Numbered from the stretch's first letter, positions 1 to 5,123 are shown. The stretch: 6,277 bases of DNA from Candidatus Sulfotelmatobacter sp. (GCA_030040725.1 JASHTD010000239.1:1-6277), one strand, 5' to 3'. Made by a program: numbers and translations. The notes: generated by a model not told the origin, from the sequence alone.

Positions 1-713
1 GTTTCTATTCCGATGTGGCAGACGCGGCCGACGAGATAATCGCTTGGTTTACTGCCGTCTTCCATGGGCAGGACTTCGATGGGGTAAGCCTGGTTGTGCG
101 GGCGGAGAATTAACTGACGGGCGGCGGTTTCCACGTACTTGATGGTGCAGGCTCCGTTTTTGAGGACAGCGTACATGTTGTTCTCACCCTTGCGGTAAGG
201 CTTGAGCGAGTTGTAATGGCGATCGATGAGCAGGGTGGCGCCGGGCAGAAGGCGGGGGTACATGCTCATGCCTTCGCGGGCGTCGGCTTTGATGAGGACG
301 AAGCGCTCCCAGCGGGCACGGTCGCCTTCGATTTCCGGCTTGAGCTTCTTCAGAAAACTCTTTTTGAATTTCAGGATCTCCTTGACATGCATGCTGGTAA
401 GGAGGGGATGGGTGGCGGCGACGGCGCCGTCGGCGACGAGGACGTTCTGAAATTCGTCATTGCTGGGAGGCAGGATGGAAGCGCGCTTATTGACTTCGGA
501 GGGGTCGAGGAGATCGAGGACGGAGAGATGCTGGACGGAGAGGACCCGATCCATGCCTTCGAGGCTGAGGCCGCGCTTGCGGTTCAGGAAGTTGGAGATG
601 TGAGCCTGCTTGAATCCGGTCTGCTGGGCCAAGCGAAGTCCGGTGAGATCGCCGTCTTCAATGCGTTCCCAAAGAGCATTGCGAAGATTTTCCTGCAGGA
701 CGCGGAATTTCAT
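1..713 (-). CDS. XRE-type HTH regulator with S24 (LexA/CI-like) peptidase domain, partial
   Basis: I translated 237 codons from ATG 713 to the window edge with no stop, so the C-terminus lies outside. Residues about 23-70 form a helix-turn-helix (LRLAQQTGFKQAHISNFLNRK). Residues about 135-237 look like an S24 peptidase: the serine motif GMSMYPRLLPG puts the nucleophile at Ser150, and the general-base lysine is probably Lys192 in TIKYVE. Family knowledge: such proteins are LexA/CI-like repressors of prophages or stress genes. I see no clear Ala-Gly self-cleavage site before Ser150, so cleavage is uncertain. Codons are GC-rich at third positions, more so than the genes to the right. There is no Shine-Dalgarno sequence; a TATACT box lies 10 bases before the ATG, pointing to a nearly leaderless mRNA. 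The plus-strand reading frame over the same bases is a shadow. Confidence 0.88.
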   Translation of the reverse strand, partial: MKFRVLQENLRNALWERIEDGDLTGLRLAQQTGFKQAHISNFLNRKRGLSLEGMDRVLSVQHLSVLDLLDPSEVNKRASILPPSNDEFQNVLVADGAVAATHPLLTSMHVKEILKFKKSFLKKLKPEIEGDRARWERFVLIKADAREGMSMYPRLLPGATLLIDRHYNSLKPYRKGENNMYAVLKNGACTIKYVETAARQLILRPHNQAYPIEVLPMEDGSKPSDYLVGRVCHIGIE

Positions 714-720
714 GGCAGCA

Positions 721-753
721 GGGAGTATAGCACGGGGTATAGCCGAGCGCTAA
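721..753 (-). promoter_or_regulatory. Promoter and tandem repeat before the XRE/S24 gene
   Basis: On the minus strand TATACT (724-729) is a near-consensus -10; 18 bases upstream is a weak -35, TTAGCG (748-753). The predicted start is near 717, only about 4 bases before the ATG. Two 11-bp copies, GGGAGTATAGC (721-731) and CGGGGTATAGC (733-743) on the plus strand, match at 9 of 11 positions and are spaced 12 bp, about one helical turn. They overlap the -10, so they could be an operator for autoregulation (inference). Confidence 0.45.
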
Positions 754-835
754 TCGGAACAGGTTTTCCACAGCTTGAATGGTAGAAACAACCTTGAGAT
801 GACTATGCATTTGACACAGAGAGGAGAAAAAAATA

Positions 836-1033
836 ATGTCAGACTTAGCCGTGACAGGGGATTATTTTGAGGAGGCCGTTGACGAGGAAATTCTCAACGG
901 CCCTAGCGGGAGTAAATGCTCCGGTCAATCGATGTCAACCTCTGGCGTTGCTGCGGACCAAACCTCGAAAATGCTCGTCGCTGATAAGCAGCCGATCCCA
1001 GGCGCAGTCCTTGGTCACCTCCTGAACAAGTAG
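836..1033 (+). CDS. Small ORF of unknown function, doubtful
   Basis: This is a 65-aa acidic frame starting MSDLAVTGDYFEEAVDEEIL. In its favour is a strong purine-rich ribosome site (gagaggag) about 9 bases before the ATG and a position divergent from the repressor gene, where a cro-like or early gene often sits. Against it, the last third (935-1033) is antisense to the end of the better supported Cas2-like gene, its middle carries a perfect 9-bp inverted repeat more like that gene's 3' end, and I recognise no domain. I list it only because of the ribosome site. Confidence 0.25.
   Translation: MSDLAVTGDYFEEAVDEEILNGPSGSKCSGQSMSTSGVAADQTSKMLVADKQPIPGAVLGHLLNK
874..902 (-). terminator. Hairpin 3' of the Cas2-like gene
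   Basis: GGCCGTTGA (874-882) and TCAACGGCC (894-902) form a perfect 9-bp stem with an 11-base loop, 33 bases beyond the stop of the minus-strand Cas2-like gene. On the minus strand it is followed by TCCTCAAAATAAT, not a real T-tract, so it is a 3' stem-loop or weak terminator at best. Confidence 0.35.
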
Positions 1034-1222
1034 CCTGTCGTTTGGTTTTATAGAGGGGGATAGTTCATGGTAGATGAGAGTAGCGTTCCCAACGTCTCCT
1101 GCTACCACCCATTCAGAGTACAGGATTTTGGTTGCTCCCCATTTCTTCAAATTGTCCCAAAGGTTTGGATATTCGTCTTCGTTTTTGTGGTTGATATCGT
1201 AGCTGATGAGGTAAAGAGCCAT
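935..1222 (-). CDS. Solitary Cas2-fold (SinR-type) protein
   Basis: This 95-aa protein opens with a first strand ALYLISYDIN carrying an aspartate at residue 9, as Cas2 proteins do, followed by a helix (residues about 17-29), then strands ILYSEWVVAG and DRLLVQEVTKDCAW. Order and length fit the ferredoxin-like Cas2 fold, particularly the stand-alone family often labelled SinR (not the Bacillus biofilm regulator). No cas1, effector gene or repeat array is in the window, so a CRISPR adaptation role is unlikely; the stand-alone family's function is not established. It lies 51 bases after the zinc-knuckle ORF on the same strand. Its ATG has no clear Shine-Dalgarno sequence and sits two bases after a stable hairpin. 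Confidence 0.72.
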   Translation of the reverse strand: MALYLISYDINHKNEDEYPNLWDNLKKWGATKILYSEWVVAGDVGNATLIYHELSPSIKPNDRLLVQEVTKDCAWDRLLISDEHFRGLVRSNARG

Positions 1223-1224
1223 AC

Positions 1225-1259
1225 TGCCGTCTCGCTTTCTTGGGGGAAGCGCGACGGCA
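1225..1259 (-). promoter_or_regulatory. Stem-loop covering the ribosome site of the Cas2-like gene
   Basis: TGCCGTC (1225-1231) pairs with GACGGCA (1253-1259). After one mismatch CGCTT pairs with AAGCG, then one G-T and one C-G pair close a TTGG loop. The hairpin ends two bases before the start codon at 1222 on the minus strand, so in mRNA it would bury the ribosome binding region. There is no T-run, so it is not a terminator. A translational switch is inferred. Confidence 0.5.
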
Positions 1260-1273
1260 ACGTTATAGCACAG

Positions 1274-1495
1274 TTAACGGCCTTGCGCGTTCAGGTACTC
1301 GCACGTTTTGCAGAGCGGGTATTCGCCAGTGCCGGACTTGCGCTGCTCAGGAGGAATTCGGCTTGCGTAGGGGCACGTATCGTTGTTGTGGTAGACGCAA
1401 TCTTCGATTGGCTTTCGGAACTCGTAGAGAGACAGGAAGGGGGCTACGGTAGGCAAAATCGCTTCTGCTTTCCGCCGGAGCAGGAACCCCCTCAA
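1274..1495 (-). CDS. Small four-cysteine (zinc-knuckle-like) protein
   Basis: The frame encodes 73 aa. Four cysteines sit in two groups, DCVYHNNDTC and CKTC, separated by a basic linker (RIPPEQRKSGTGEYPL). This spacing suggests a metal-binding knuckle, with the intervening histidine also available. I do not recognise the family. The start is uncertain: the longest form uses TTG at 1495, and a shorter 60-aa form would use TTG at 1456; neither has a good Shine-Dalgarno sequence. The frame is open upstream to a stop near 1557, so no ATG is available. It is followed on the same strand by the Cas2-like gene after 51 bases, so the two probably share a transcript. A nucleic-acid-binding role is only a guess from the motif. 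Confidence 0.5.
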   Translation of the reverse strand: MRGFLLRRKAEAILPTVAPFLSLYEFRKPIEDCVYHNNDTCPYASRIPPEQRKSGTGEYPLCKTCEYLNAQGR

Positions 1496-1612
1496 GGAAG
1501 ATGCCGATGCGAAGCCGTTCGGCTCTTGACTTCCAGAACTCCGGCAGCGTGAATATTAAATTGCGGGATGAAACATGGAAGGAAAATCGAATCCGTGTTC
1601 GGAATTCGTAAC

Positions 1613-1650
1613 AAAAACGGCCCCGATAGTCTTGCGGGAAGATCGGGGCC
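1613..1650 (-). terminator. Rho-independent terminator
   Basis: On the minus strand a 9-bp perfect stem (GGCCCCGAT / ATCGGGGCC, arms 1642-1650 and 1619-1627) encloses a 14-base loop with a further CTT/AAG pairing, and is followed by GTTTTTG. This is a classic intrinsic terminator. It lies downstream of the tRNA and of the promoter at 1676-1705, and upstream of the zinc-knuckle/Cas2-like pair, so it would separate or attenuate them. Confidence 0.75.
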
Positions 1651-1675
1651 AAGGATGCATTACGTTCCGACGCGC

Positions 1676-1705
1676 ACTCTAACGCCGCGAGAAAGAATTT
1701 GTCAA
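1676..1705 (-). promoter_or_regulatory. Minus-strand promoter of a very short transcript
   Basis: TTGACA (1700-1705) is a perfect -35. With an 18-base spacer the -10 is TAGAGT (1676-1681, 4 of 6 consensus). Predicted start is near 1669, only about 56 bases before the T-run of the terminator at 1613-1650. No reading frame fits between them, so the product would be a small RNA or an attenuated leader for the downstream genes (inference). Confidence 0.45.
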
Positions 1706-1770
1706 TTTGGTAAAATGAGTTTATACAAGTTGGTGCGCTTTGCGAAGAAGGCGCATCGAAAAAGGGGAGG

Positions 1771-1859
1771 CGGAGCGGGTGGGAGTTGAACCCACAAAAC
1801 GCCTAGGCGACGTTAGCGGATTATAAGTCCGCAGGGCTTGACCGATGCCCAACCGCTCC
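1771..1859 (-). tRNA. Class II tRNA with UAU (isoleucine AUA) anticodon, serine-like G73
   Basis: The minus strand folds into a full cloverleaf of 89 nt without an encoded CCA. It has acceptor GGAGCGG/CCGCTCC (7 bp), TT at 8-9, D stem GGGC/GCCC with GG in the loop, anticodon stem GCGGA/TCCGC with loop CTTATAA (anticodon TAT at 1823-1825), a 20-nt variable arm that can form a stem-loop around CGCCTAGGCG, T stem GTGGG/CCCAC with loop TTCAACT, and discriminator G at 1771. All stems are Watson-Crick. The anticodon reads the isoleucine codon AUA, but long variable arms belong to Leu, Ser, bacterial Tyr and Sec tRNAs, and G73 fits Ser or Sec, not Ile or Leu. A C at 1860 could pair with G1771 and extend the acceptor to 8 bp. 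Charging identity cannot be settled from sequence alone. Confidence 0.88.
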
Positions 1860-1914
1860 GTTCCCCGAAATGCTAGTGGAACAAAAATCGAAAATGCACC
1901 GGGATTCAGCAAAG

Positions 1915-1968
1915 TATCTGTGAATTGCCTGTGGATACTGCCGGAAAACGCTATTTATCTGTGGATTG
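1915..1968. repeat. TATCTGTGRATTG direct repeat, DnaA-box-like
   Basis: TATCTGTGAATTG (1915-1927) and TATCTGTGGATTG (1956-1968) match at 12 of 13 positions. Between them TGTGGATAC (1930-1938) differs by one base from the DnaA-box complement TGTGGATAA. The cluster lies between the tRNA and the small plus-strand gene. It may be a binding-site cluster; nothing else in the sequence supports a replication origin. Confidence 0.3.
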
Positions 1969-1984
1969 TAACGCGGCATTAAAC

Positions 1985-2116
1985 ATGACTACTCCGAAAA
2001 GGCCGAAAAAGAGCACTAAGTCGAAGCAGCCAAAATCCAAGGTATTTGTAGATAAGAAGGCGTTCGACAAGGTTTTGCAGAAACTGATTCGCTCAGAACC
2101 GGAAAAAAGAACCTAA
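1985..2116 (+). CDS. Small basic protein of unknown function
   Basis: A 43-aa protein starting MTTPKRPKKSTKSKQPKSK. It has a lysine-rich disordered N-terminal half and a short amphipathic C-terminal helix (KKAFDKVLQKLIRSEP). That layout (basic tail, then F-D-x-x-L-x-K-L-I-x-S-x-P) resembles short antitoxin-like hypothetical proteins, but I cannot name a family. ATG 1985 is preferred over an in-frame TTG at 1925 because the extra residues look non-conserved; neither has a clear Shine-Dalgarno sequence. Its TAA overlaps the TAG of the convergent proteinase gene on the opposite strand. Confidence 0.5.
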   Translation: MTTPKRPKKSTKSKQPKSKVFVDKKAFDKVLQKLIRSEPEKRT

Positions 2117-3142
2117 GCATTAGGTGGCGCGCCCGGAGGCGGCGCTGCTGGCGGCGTAGGAGCAGGATGCGGCGGTGGCGCTTGTGGCGGCTGCGGAATC
2201 GGGAAAGGAAACTGAAATCCGACCTGCTGTATTTGCTGGAACATCCGACGAAAACCCACCCCGTAGGCATTTTCAAAAAATTTCGACGTTCCGCTATTCT
2301 CGACGAACCATTCCACTTCGGCCCATAGCTCGCCGATAAGATCACGCAACCCTGGATCACCCGAACTTAGGTCTACGACATGCTTAATCTTGAGTACATC
2401 CCTGATTGTTCCCAGAGTGATGGGTCTACCGTGGGACAAACGGTCTTTGTGCTTCGACAAGTATTCGGTTACTTCTTTGGCTCTGGTCGCCGGATCAGCT
2501 TCATCTTTTAGCAAGTAATTCTTTAGCCATTCAGTGACCAAAGACTCGGCTAATTTGTTTGCGTTTTTGCAGATTTCAAACAAAGCCAAGTCAAGCTTGT
2601 TAAGAAGGGGCAAGTAAACTCCGAGCACATCCGGATCAGCCTTTATATCTGTCTTGGCATTGTCGAACCCTTCTAGTATGGCTTGTGTTGGAACTATGCT
2701 TACCTGCCCGGTCTGCGGATCGCGGATTTGAATTTGTGGATCGATAGGCCCAAGAGCAGAAGTATCATCGAGAACTAGATCATCACCAGCTGTGGCCAAC
2801 ATCGTTGCCGCACTGAATGCCGCAATGTGGAATGATGAATCGGATTGAGGTAAACCTAGCTCTAAGTAGCGCGACGATCCTCTCGGCGGCTTCCGCCAGA
2901 CCGCCAGGACTGTGCAGAAGGACGTCGAGCTTGTCTCCTTTAATGGTTCTAGTCAATTCCGAGAACGGTGTGACGTCGGAATGATCTAAGCTGTTAGGAA
3001 TGTTCGCGACATTCATATTGGCCGCATACACGATCACGGGACGGCCAGTCTTCTCTTCGATTCGCCGGAGTAATCCTTGTCTGTAATTGAATCGCTCTTG
3101 GCCGTTCTGGGGCTTAGAGATCAGTTCGTAATATCGTGGCAC
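2113..3142 (-). pseudogene. SDH-family Clp-fold serine proteinase, split by a one-base frameshift
   Basis: Two frames join into one protein: the 5' part (start to stop at 2783) and the 3' part (open from before 2802 to TAG at 2113). Dropping one A of the AA at 2824-2825 restores 342 residues. They read a Clp/crotonase-like fold with LLHSPGGL (about 76-82), then FIIPHAAFSAATMLATAGDD with the probable catalytic Ser110, then SALGPIDPQ (about 128-136). These are hallmarks of the serine dehydrogenase proteinase family related to SppA/ClpP. A helical domain follows, and the protein ends in a proline-rich tail of about 35 residues. As read, translation stops 15 codons after the shift, before the serine is encoded. 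GTG 3142 is my preferred start (GAGG 9 bases upstream); TTG 3184 and another GTG are possible. The start lies inside the 69-aa gene. Sequencing error, real decay or programmed shifting cannot be separated here. Confidence 0.82.
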
Positions 3143-3323
3143 TGAAATCAGCCTCGCTTGTGGACGCACCAGATTCCCGCACAATAACGCGAGACTGGGT
3201 GAGATTTAGATAATCCCCAAATCTCTTATAGACTCGGTCCGCTTTGCGAAGTTGCTCTGCCACTTCAGGGTGTGATTCGAGGTATTTGCGTGTTTCATCC
3301 GGAAGCAGGGTAGTCGCAGCCAT
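3114..3323 (-). CDS. Small protein upstream of and overlapping the SDH-family proteinase
   Basis: A 69-aa protein beginning MAATTLLPDETRKYLESHPE. ATG 3323 is chosen because GGAGGAG (3327-3333) sits just upstream; an in-frame ATG at 3366-3368 lacks a ribosome site and lies on the predicted start of transcription. Residues about 8-38 look helical (ETRKYLESHPEVAEQLRKAD), followed by a strand-like RVIVRESGAS and a polar tail. I do not recognise a family; small size, first position in the operon and overlap with an enzyme gene resemble antitoxin or cofactor genes (inference). Its stop falls 26 bases inside the downstream proteinase frame (from GTG 3142), implying translational coupling. A palindromic operator lies at its promoter. 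Confidence 0.62.
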   Translation of the reverse strand: MAATTLLPDETRKYLESHPEVAEQLRKADRVYKRFGDYLNLTQSRVIVRESGASTSEADFSATILRTDL

Positions 3324-3367
3324 ATTCTCCTCCGGGGGGATACAGAACGTTGTATGGTGACAAGCCA

Positions 3368-3407
3368 TTACCTAGGTAACTATAGCGTCTCACCTTTCGC
3401 TTTGCAA
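3368..3407 (-). promoter_or_regulatory. Promoter with palindromic operator for the proteinase operon
   Basis: On the minus strand TTGCAA (3402-3407, -35, 4 of 6), a 17-base spacer and TATAGT (3379-3384, -10, 5 of 6) form a good sigma-70 promoter, with a start near 3372. The perfect 12-bp palindrome TTACCTAGGTAA (3368-3379) covers the predicted start and touches the -10. That placement is typical of a repressor operator. The 5' leader is about 50 bases. Confidence 0.58.
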
Positions 3408-3443
3408 CCTGCCCTTCGACTCTAGACTAACGTAAGCGAACGA

Positions 3444-4397
3444 TTAGCGAACGGGCCTTACGAAAGGCGTAAATGCATTTTGCTCGATCAGCTTCCCGTA
3501 GGGCATCGGCTTCGCTTTAGCCAGTCGCATTACGGTTTGCTCGAATAGCGCGGCATCCTCCCGCCGATTGAACCGATAGGAAAACTCGTTCAAATATCGC
3601 TGTAGATGCTTTATCGAAAGCTGATGGTACGTTCCTATCACGGCACGCTTGAGCAGTGAGAAAGCGTTCTCCACGGTGTTTGTGTGAACGTCACCGCGCA
3701 CGTACTCTTTATGGCTATGGCGGATTTTCGCGTGCTTCGCTTTGCGGAATTGCGTGATGCGGAAGTCGTAGGCTCCCGCGTCATCCGTCATAATGTTCGA
3801 CACGTTTTTGTCCACATTCTGTGCGATGGCTTCGTAGAGTGTCCCTGCTTTATTGTCCTGTACCTGGACTAAGCGGAGCGGACCACCACGCTGCCGGATA
3901 CCGAGCACTACGTCTTTGTTTTTCAGCTTGCGCCGATGGCCGCGTTGACGGCCTCCGATGTACGTTTCGTCGATTTCGACCGTCCCTGTCAGCTTGAGGC
4001 CGTCAGGATCGCTCATGGCTTCGCGGATGCGGTGCGCGAGATACCATGCTGTGCGGTAATTCACTTTTAGGTGACGCTGCAATTGCAGAGCGGACATTCC
4101 CTTTTTCGCGTCAACCATCAGTGCGATTGCCATGTACCACTTGTCGAGCGAGAGATGCGAGCCGTTAAAGATCGTACCAGTCGTGGCGGAGAATTGCTGC
4201 TTGCAGGTTGGCTCTAGACACTGGTAAAGCTGTGCGCGTTTGTTGTCGGAGTTCTTCGTCACCTTGCGCGTGATACGCGAGATTTTATCGTTGCCGCACG
4301 TGACGCAGCGTACACCGTGGGGCCAGCGGGAAGCCTCAAGGTACGCGAGGCATTGTTCTTCGGAGGCAAACGCTTTCGTGACTTCTATCAGTTTCAT
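3444..4397 (-). CDS. IS1595-type (ISXO2-like) transposase
   Basis: A 317-aa protein of normal family length and intact. Residues 31-65 form a zinc ribbon (CVTC at 31-34, C60, C65). A helical DNA-binding region (about 80-130) is followed by the DDE domain: D143 in EIDETYIGGRQRGH, D205 in NIMTDD, and the third residue in HTNTVENAFSLLKR (E243 or the neighbouring N), ending with GTYHQLSIKHLQRYLNEFSYRFNRR. This is diagnostic of IS1595 transposases. The start follows the stop of a 63-aa ORF by two bases, so the pair is co-transcribed and probably coupled. I could not find matching terminal inverted repeats or an 8-bp target duplication around it. It may be a fragmentary or immobilised element. Confidence 0.9.
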   Translation of the reverse strand: MKLIEVTKAFASEEQCLAYLEASRWPHGVRCVTCGNDKISRITRKVTKNSDNKRAQLYQCLEPTCKQQFSATTGTIFNGSHLSLDKWYMAIALMVDAKKGMSALQLQRHLKVNYRTAWYLAHRIREAMSDPDGLKLTGTVEIDETYIGGRQRGHRRKLKNKDVVLGIRQRGGPLRLVQVQDNKAGTLYEAIAQNVDKNVSNIMTDDAGAYDFRITQFRKAKHAKIRHSHKEYVRGDVHTNTVENAFSLLKRAVIGTYHQLSIKHLQRYLNEFSYRFNRREDAALFEQTVMRLAKAKPMPYGKLIEQNAFTPFVRPVR

Positions 4398-4399
4398 GG

Positions 4400-4591
4400 C
4401 TAGTCCACCATTGTGTTCTTAATTGCGGCAATCCGTCTTTCGGTTTCGGTAATTGCACCGTCGATGGCTTGGAGGACCGATTCGGGGAGTGCGCTTGGCT
4501 CAGCGCGAAGCTTCCTGAGAGCTTGAACCACTTGCTCCATTTGGCTGATTTTGGCCTTTACCGCCTGCCAATCTTCGGAACTCATTGCCAT
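4400..4591 (-). CDS. Small helical protein co-transcribed with the transposase
   Basis: 63 aa, nearly all predicted helix: residues about 5-30 (SEDWQAVKAKISQMEQVVQAL) and 38-60 (ESVLQAIDGAITETERRIAA) form two heptad-like helices split by a proline-containing turn, like a small coiled-coil hairpin. No catalytic motif; I cannot name a family. ATG 4591 has no Shine-Dalgarno sequence, but the promoter's predicted start coincides with it, so a leaderless mRNA is likely; ATG 4585 is an alternative. The TAG is two bases from the transposase ATG, so it is the leader gene of the transposase transcript. An accessory or regulatory role in transposition is inference. Confidence 0.6.
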   Translation of the reverse strand: MAMSSEDWQAVKAKISQMEQVVQALRKLRAEPSALPESVLQAIDGAITETERRIAAIKNTMVD

Positions 4592-4597
4592 GTGGAA

Positions 4598-4626
4598 AAT
4601 ATACGCTTGACAGCTTTCTGTGTCAA
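4598..4626 (-). promoter_or_regulatory. Promoter of the small ORF-transposase operon
   Basis: Perfect -35 TTGACA (4621-4626), 17-base spacer, -10 TATATT (4598-4603, 5 of 6). The predicted start, 7 bases on, is the A of ATG 4591. This is one of the strongest promoters in the window. Confidence 0.68.
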
Positions 4627-4635
4627 GTGCATAAT
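4607..4635 (+). promoter_or_regulatory. Opposing promoter of the 95-aa gene
   Basis: Perfect -35 TTGACA (4607-4612), 17-base spacer, -10 CATAAT (4630-4635, 5 of 6); predicted start near 4642. It interlocks with the minus-strand promoter: the two -35 boxes form the inverted repeat CTTGACA-8-TGTCAAG (4606-4627). Confidence 0.6.
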
Positions 4636-4658
4636 CATCAACCTTGACTGAGAAAATT

Positions 4659-4946
4659 ATGAGCTATACGATTGCGGCATCGTATAACCCAATCCTTTCC
4701 TCAGGATACTCGCTCATGGATAACTGCAACGAAGAAAAGAACTTTGTCGAATTTCGCCGCAAAGTGAGGGCTGCTGAAGTGCTTTCGGCCGCGATGGAAC
4801 ATCTGTTGAAAGCGCTGCAGTTCAGTGGGAGAGTGAGCGTGATTTTGCAAAACGGGCGAGTGTTGAAATCTGGTTATGAGGAAGGATTTTTCCGACAGTG
4901 CGCGCCGGGATCGAGACGGGAGCAAGAGTTGTCGGTAGAACGATAA
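4659..4946 (+). CDS. Protein of unknown function, 95 aa
   Basis: The frame begins MSYTIAASYNPILSS and contains a helix-rich central part (NFVEFRRKVRAAEVLSAAMEHLLKAL, about 29-53), then a strand-like segment SVILQNGRVLKSG (60-72) and a basic C-terminus. No family recognised. ATG 4659 lies 17 bases after the predicted transcript start with a modest GAG ribosome site; TTG 4644 (leaderless) and an internal ATG at 4716 are alternatives. It is divergent from the transposase operon and shares its control region, so joint regulation is plausible. Its own strong promoter argues that it is real. Confidence 0.55.
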   Translation: MSYTIAASYNPILSSGYSLMDNCNEEKNFVEFRRKVRAAEVLSAAMEHLLKALQFSGRVSVILQNGRVLKSGYEEGFFRQCAPGSRREQELSVER

Positions 4947-5046
4947 GGGGCAGTCACAGATTTAGATTGCGACTAGAGTCGAAACACAAGCGATTTGCCA
5001 ACTCTGAAAATTAAATAGCTAAAGCAGGCCATCGTAAATAGAAACG

Positions 5047-5098
5047 AGCCCTGCGTTCGGTTTCCGCGTGAAGAACGGGAACCGGCGCAGGGCTTTTT
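5047..5098 (+). terminator. Rho-independent terminator before the zinc-ribbon gene
   Basis: AGCCCTGCG (5047-5055) pairs with CGCAGGGCT (5086-5094); inside it CGGTTTCC pairs with GGGAACCG, with one G-T pair, and TTTTT follows (5094-5098). It would end transcription from the 95-aa gene. It stands 25 bases before the next start codon. The 100 bases between 4947 and 5046 hold no gene or strong promoter that I can see. Confidence 0.78.
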
Positions 5099-5123
5099 CA
5101 TTGCCGTAAAAGGAGCGGGTCGC

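Noticed and set aside
216..785. 189-aa plus-strand frame
   Set aside because: It is the antisense of the XRE/S24 gene, which has clear HTH and S24 motifs on the minus strand.
1067..1552. 161-aa plus-strand frame
   Set aside because: Antisense to the Cas2-like and zinc-knuckle genes; composition (V/F-rich, then R/C-rich) is shadow-like.
1347..1652. 101-aa minus-strand frame including FTLPEFWKSRAERLRIGIFLEG
   Set aside because: Its start lies at the edge of the terminator hairpin at 1613-1650 and no internal start codon with a ribosome site fits; it overlaps the better zinc-knuckle frame.
3324..3368. Earlier ATG for the 69-aa gene (adds MACHHTTFCIPPEEN)
   Set aside because: No ribosome site, and it overlaps the predicted transcript start; the GGAGGAG favours ATG 3323.
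3385..4660. Terminal inverted repeats for the IS1595 element
   Set aside because: By eye no matching pair was found in the flanks; AGCGAACG at 3437-3455 is a short direct, not inverted, repeat.
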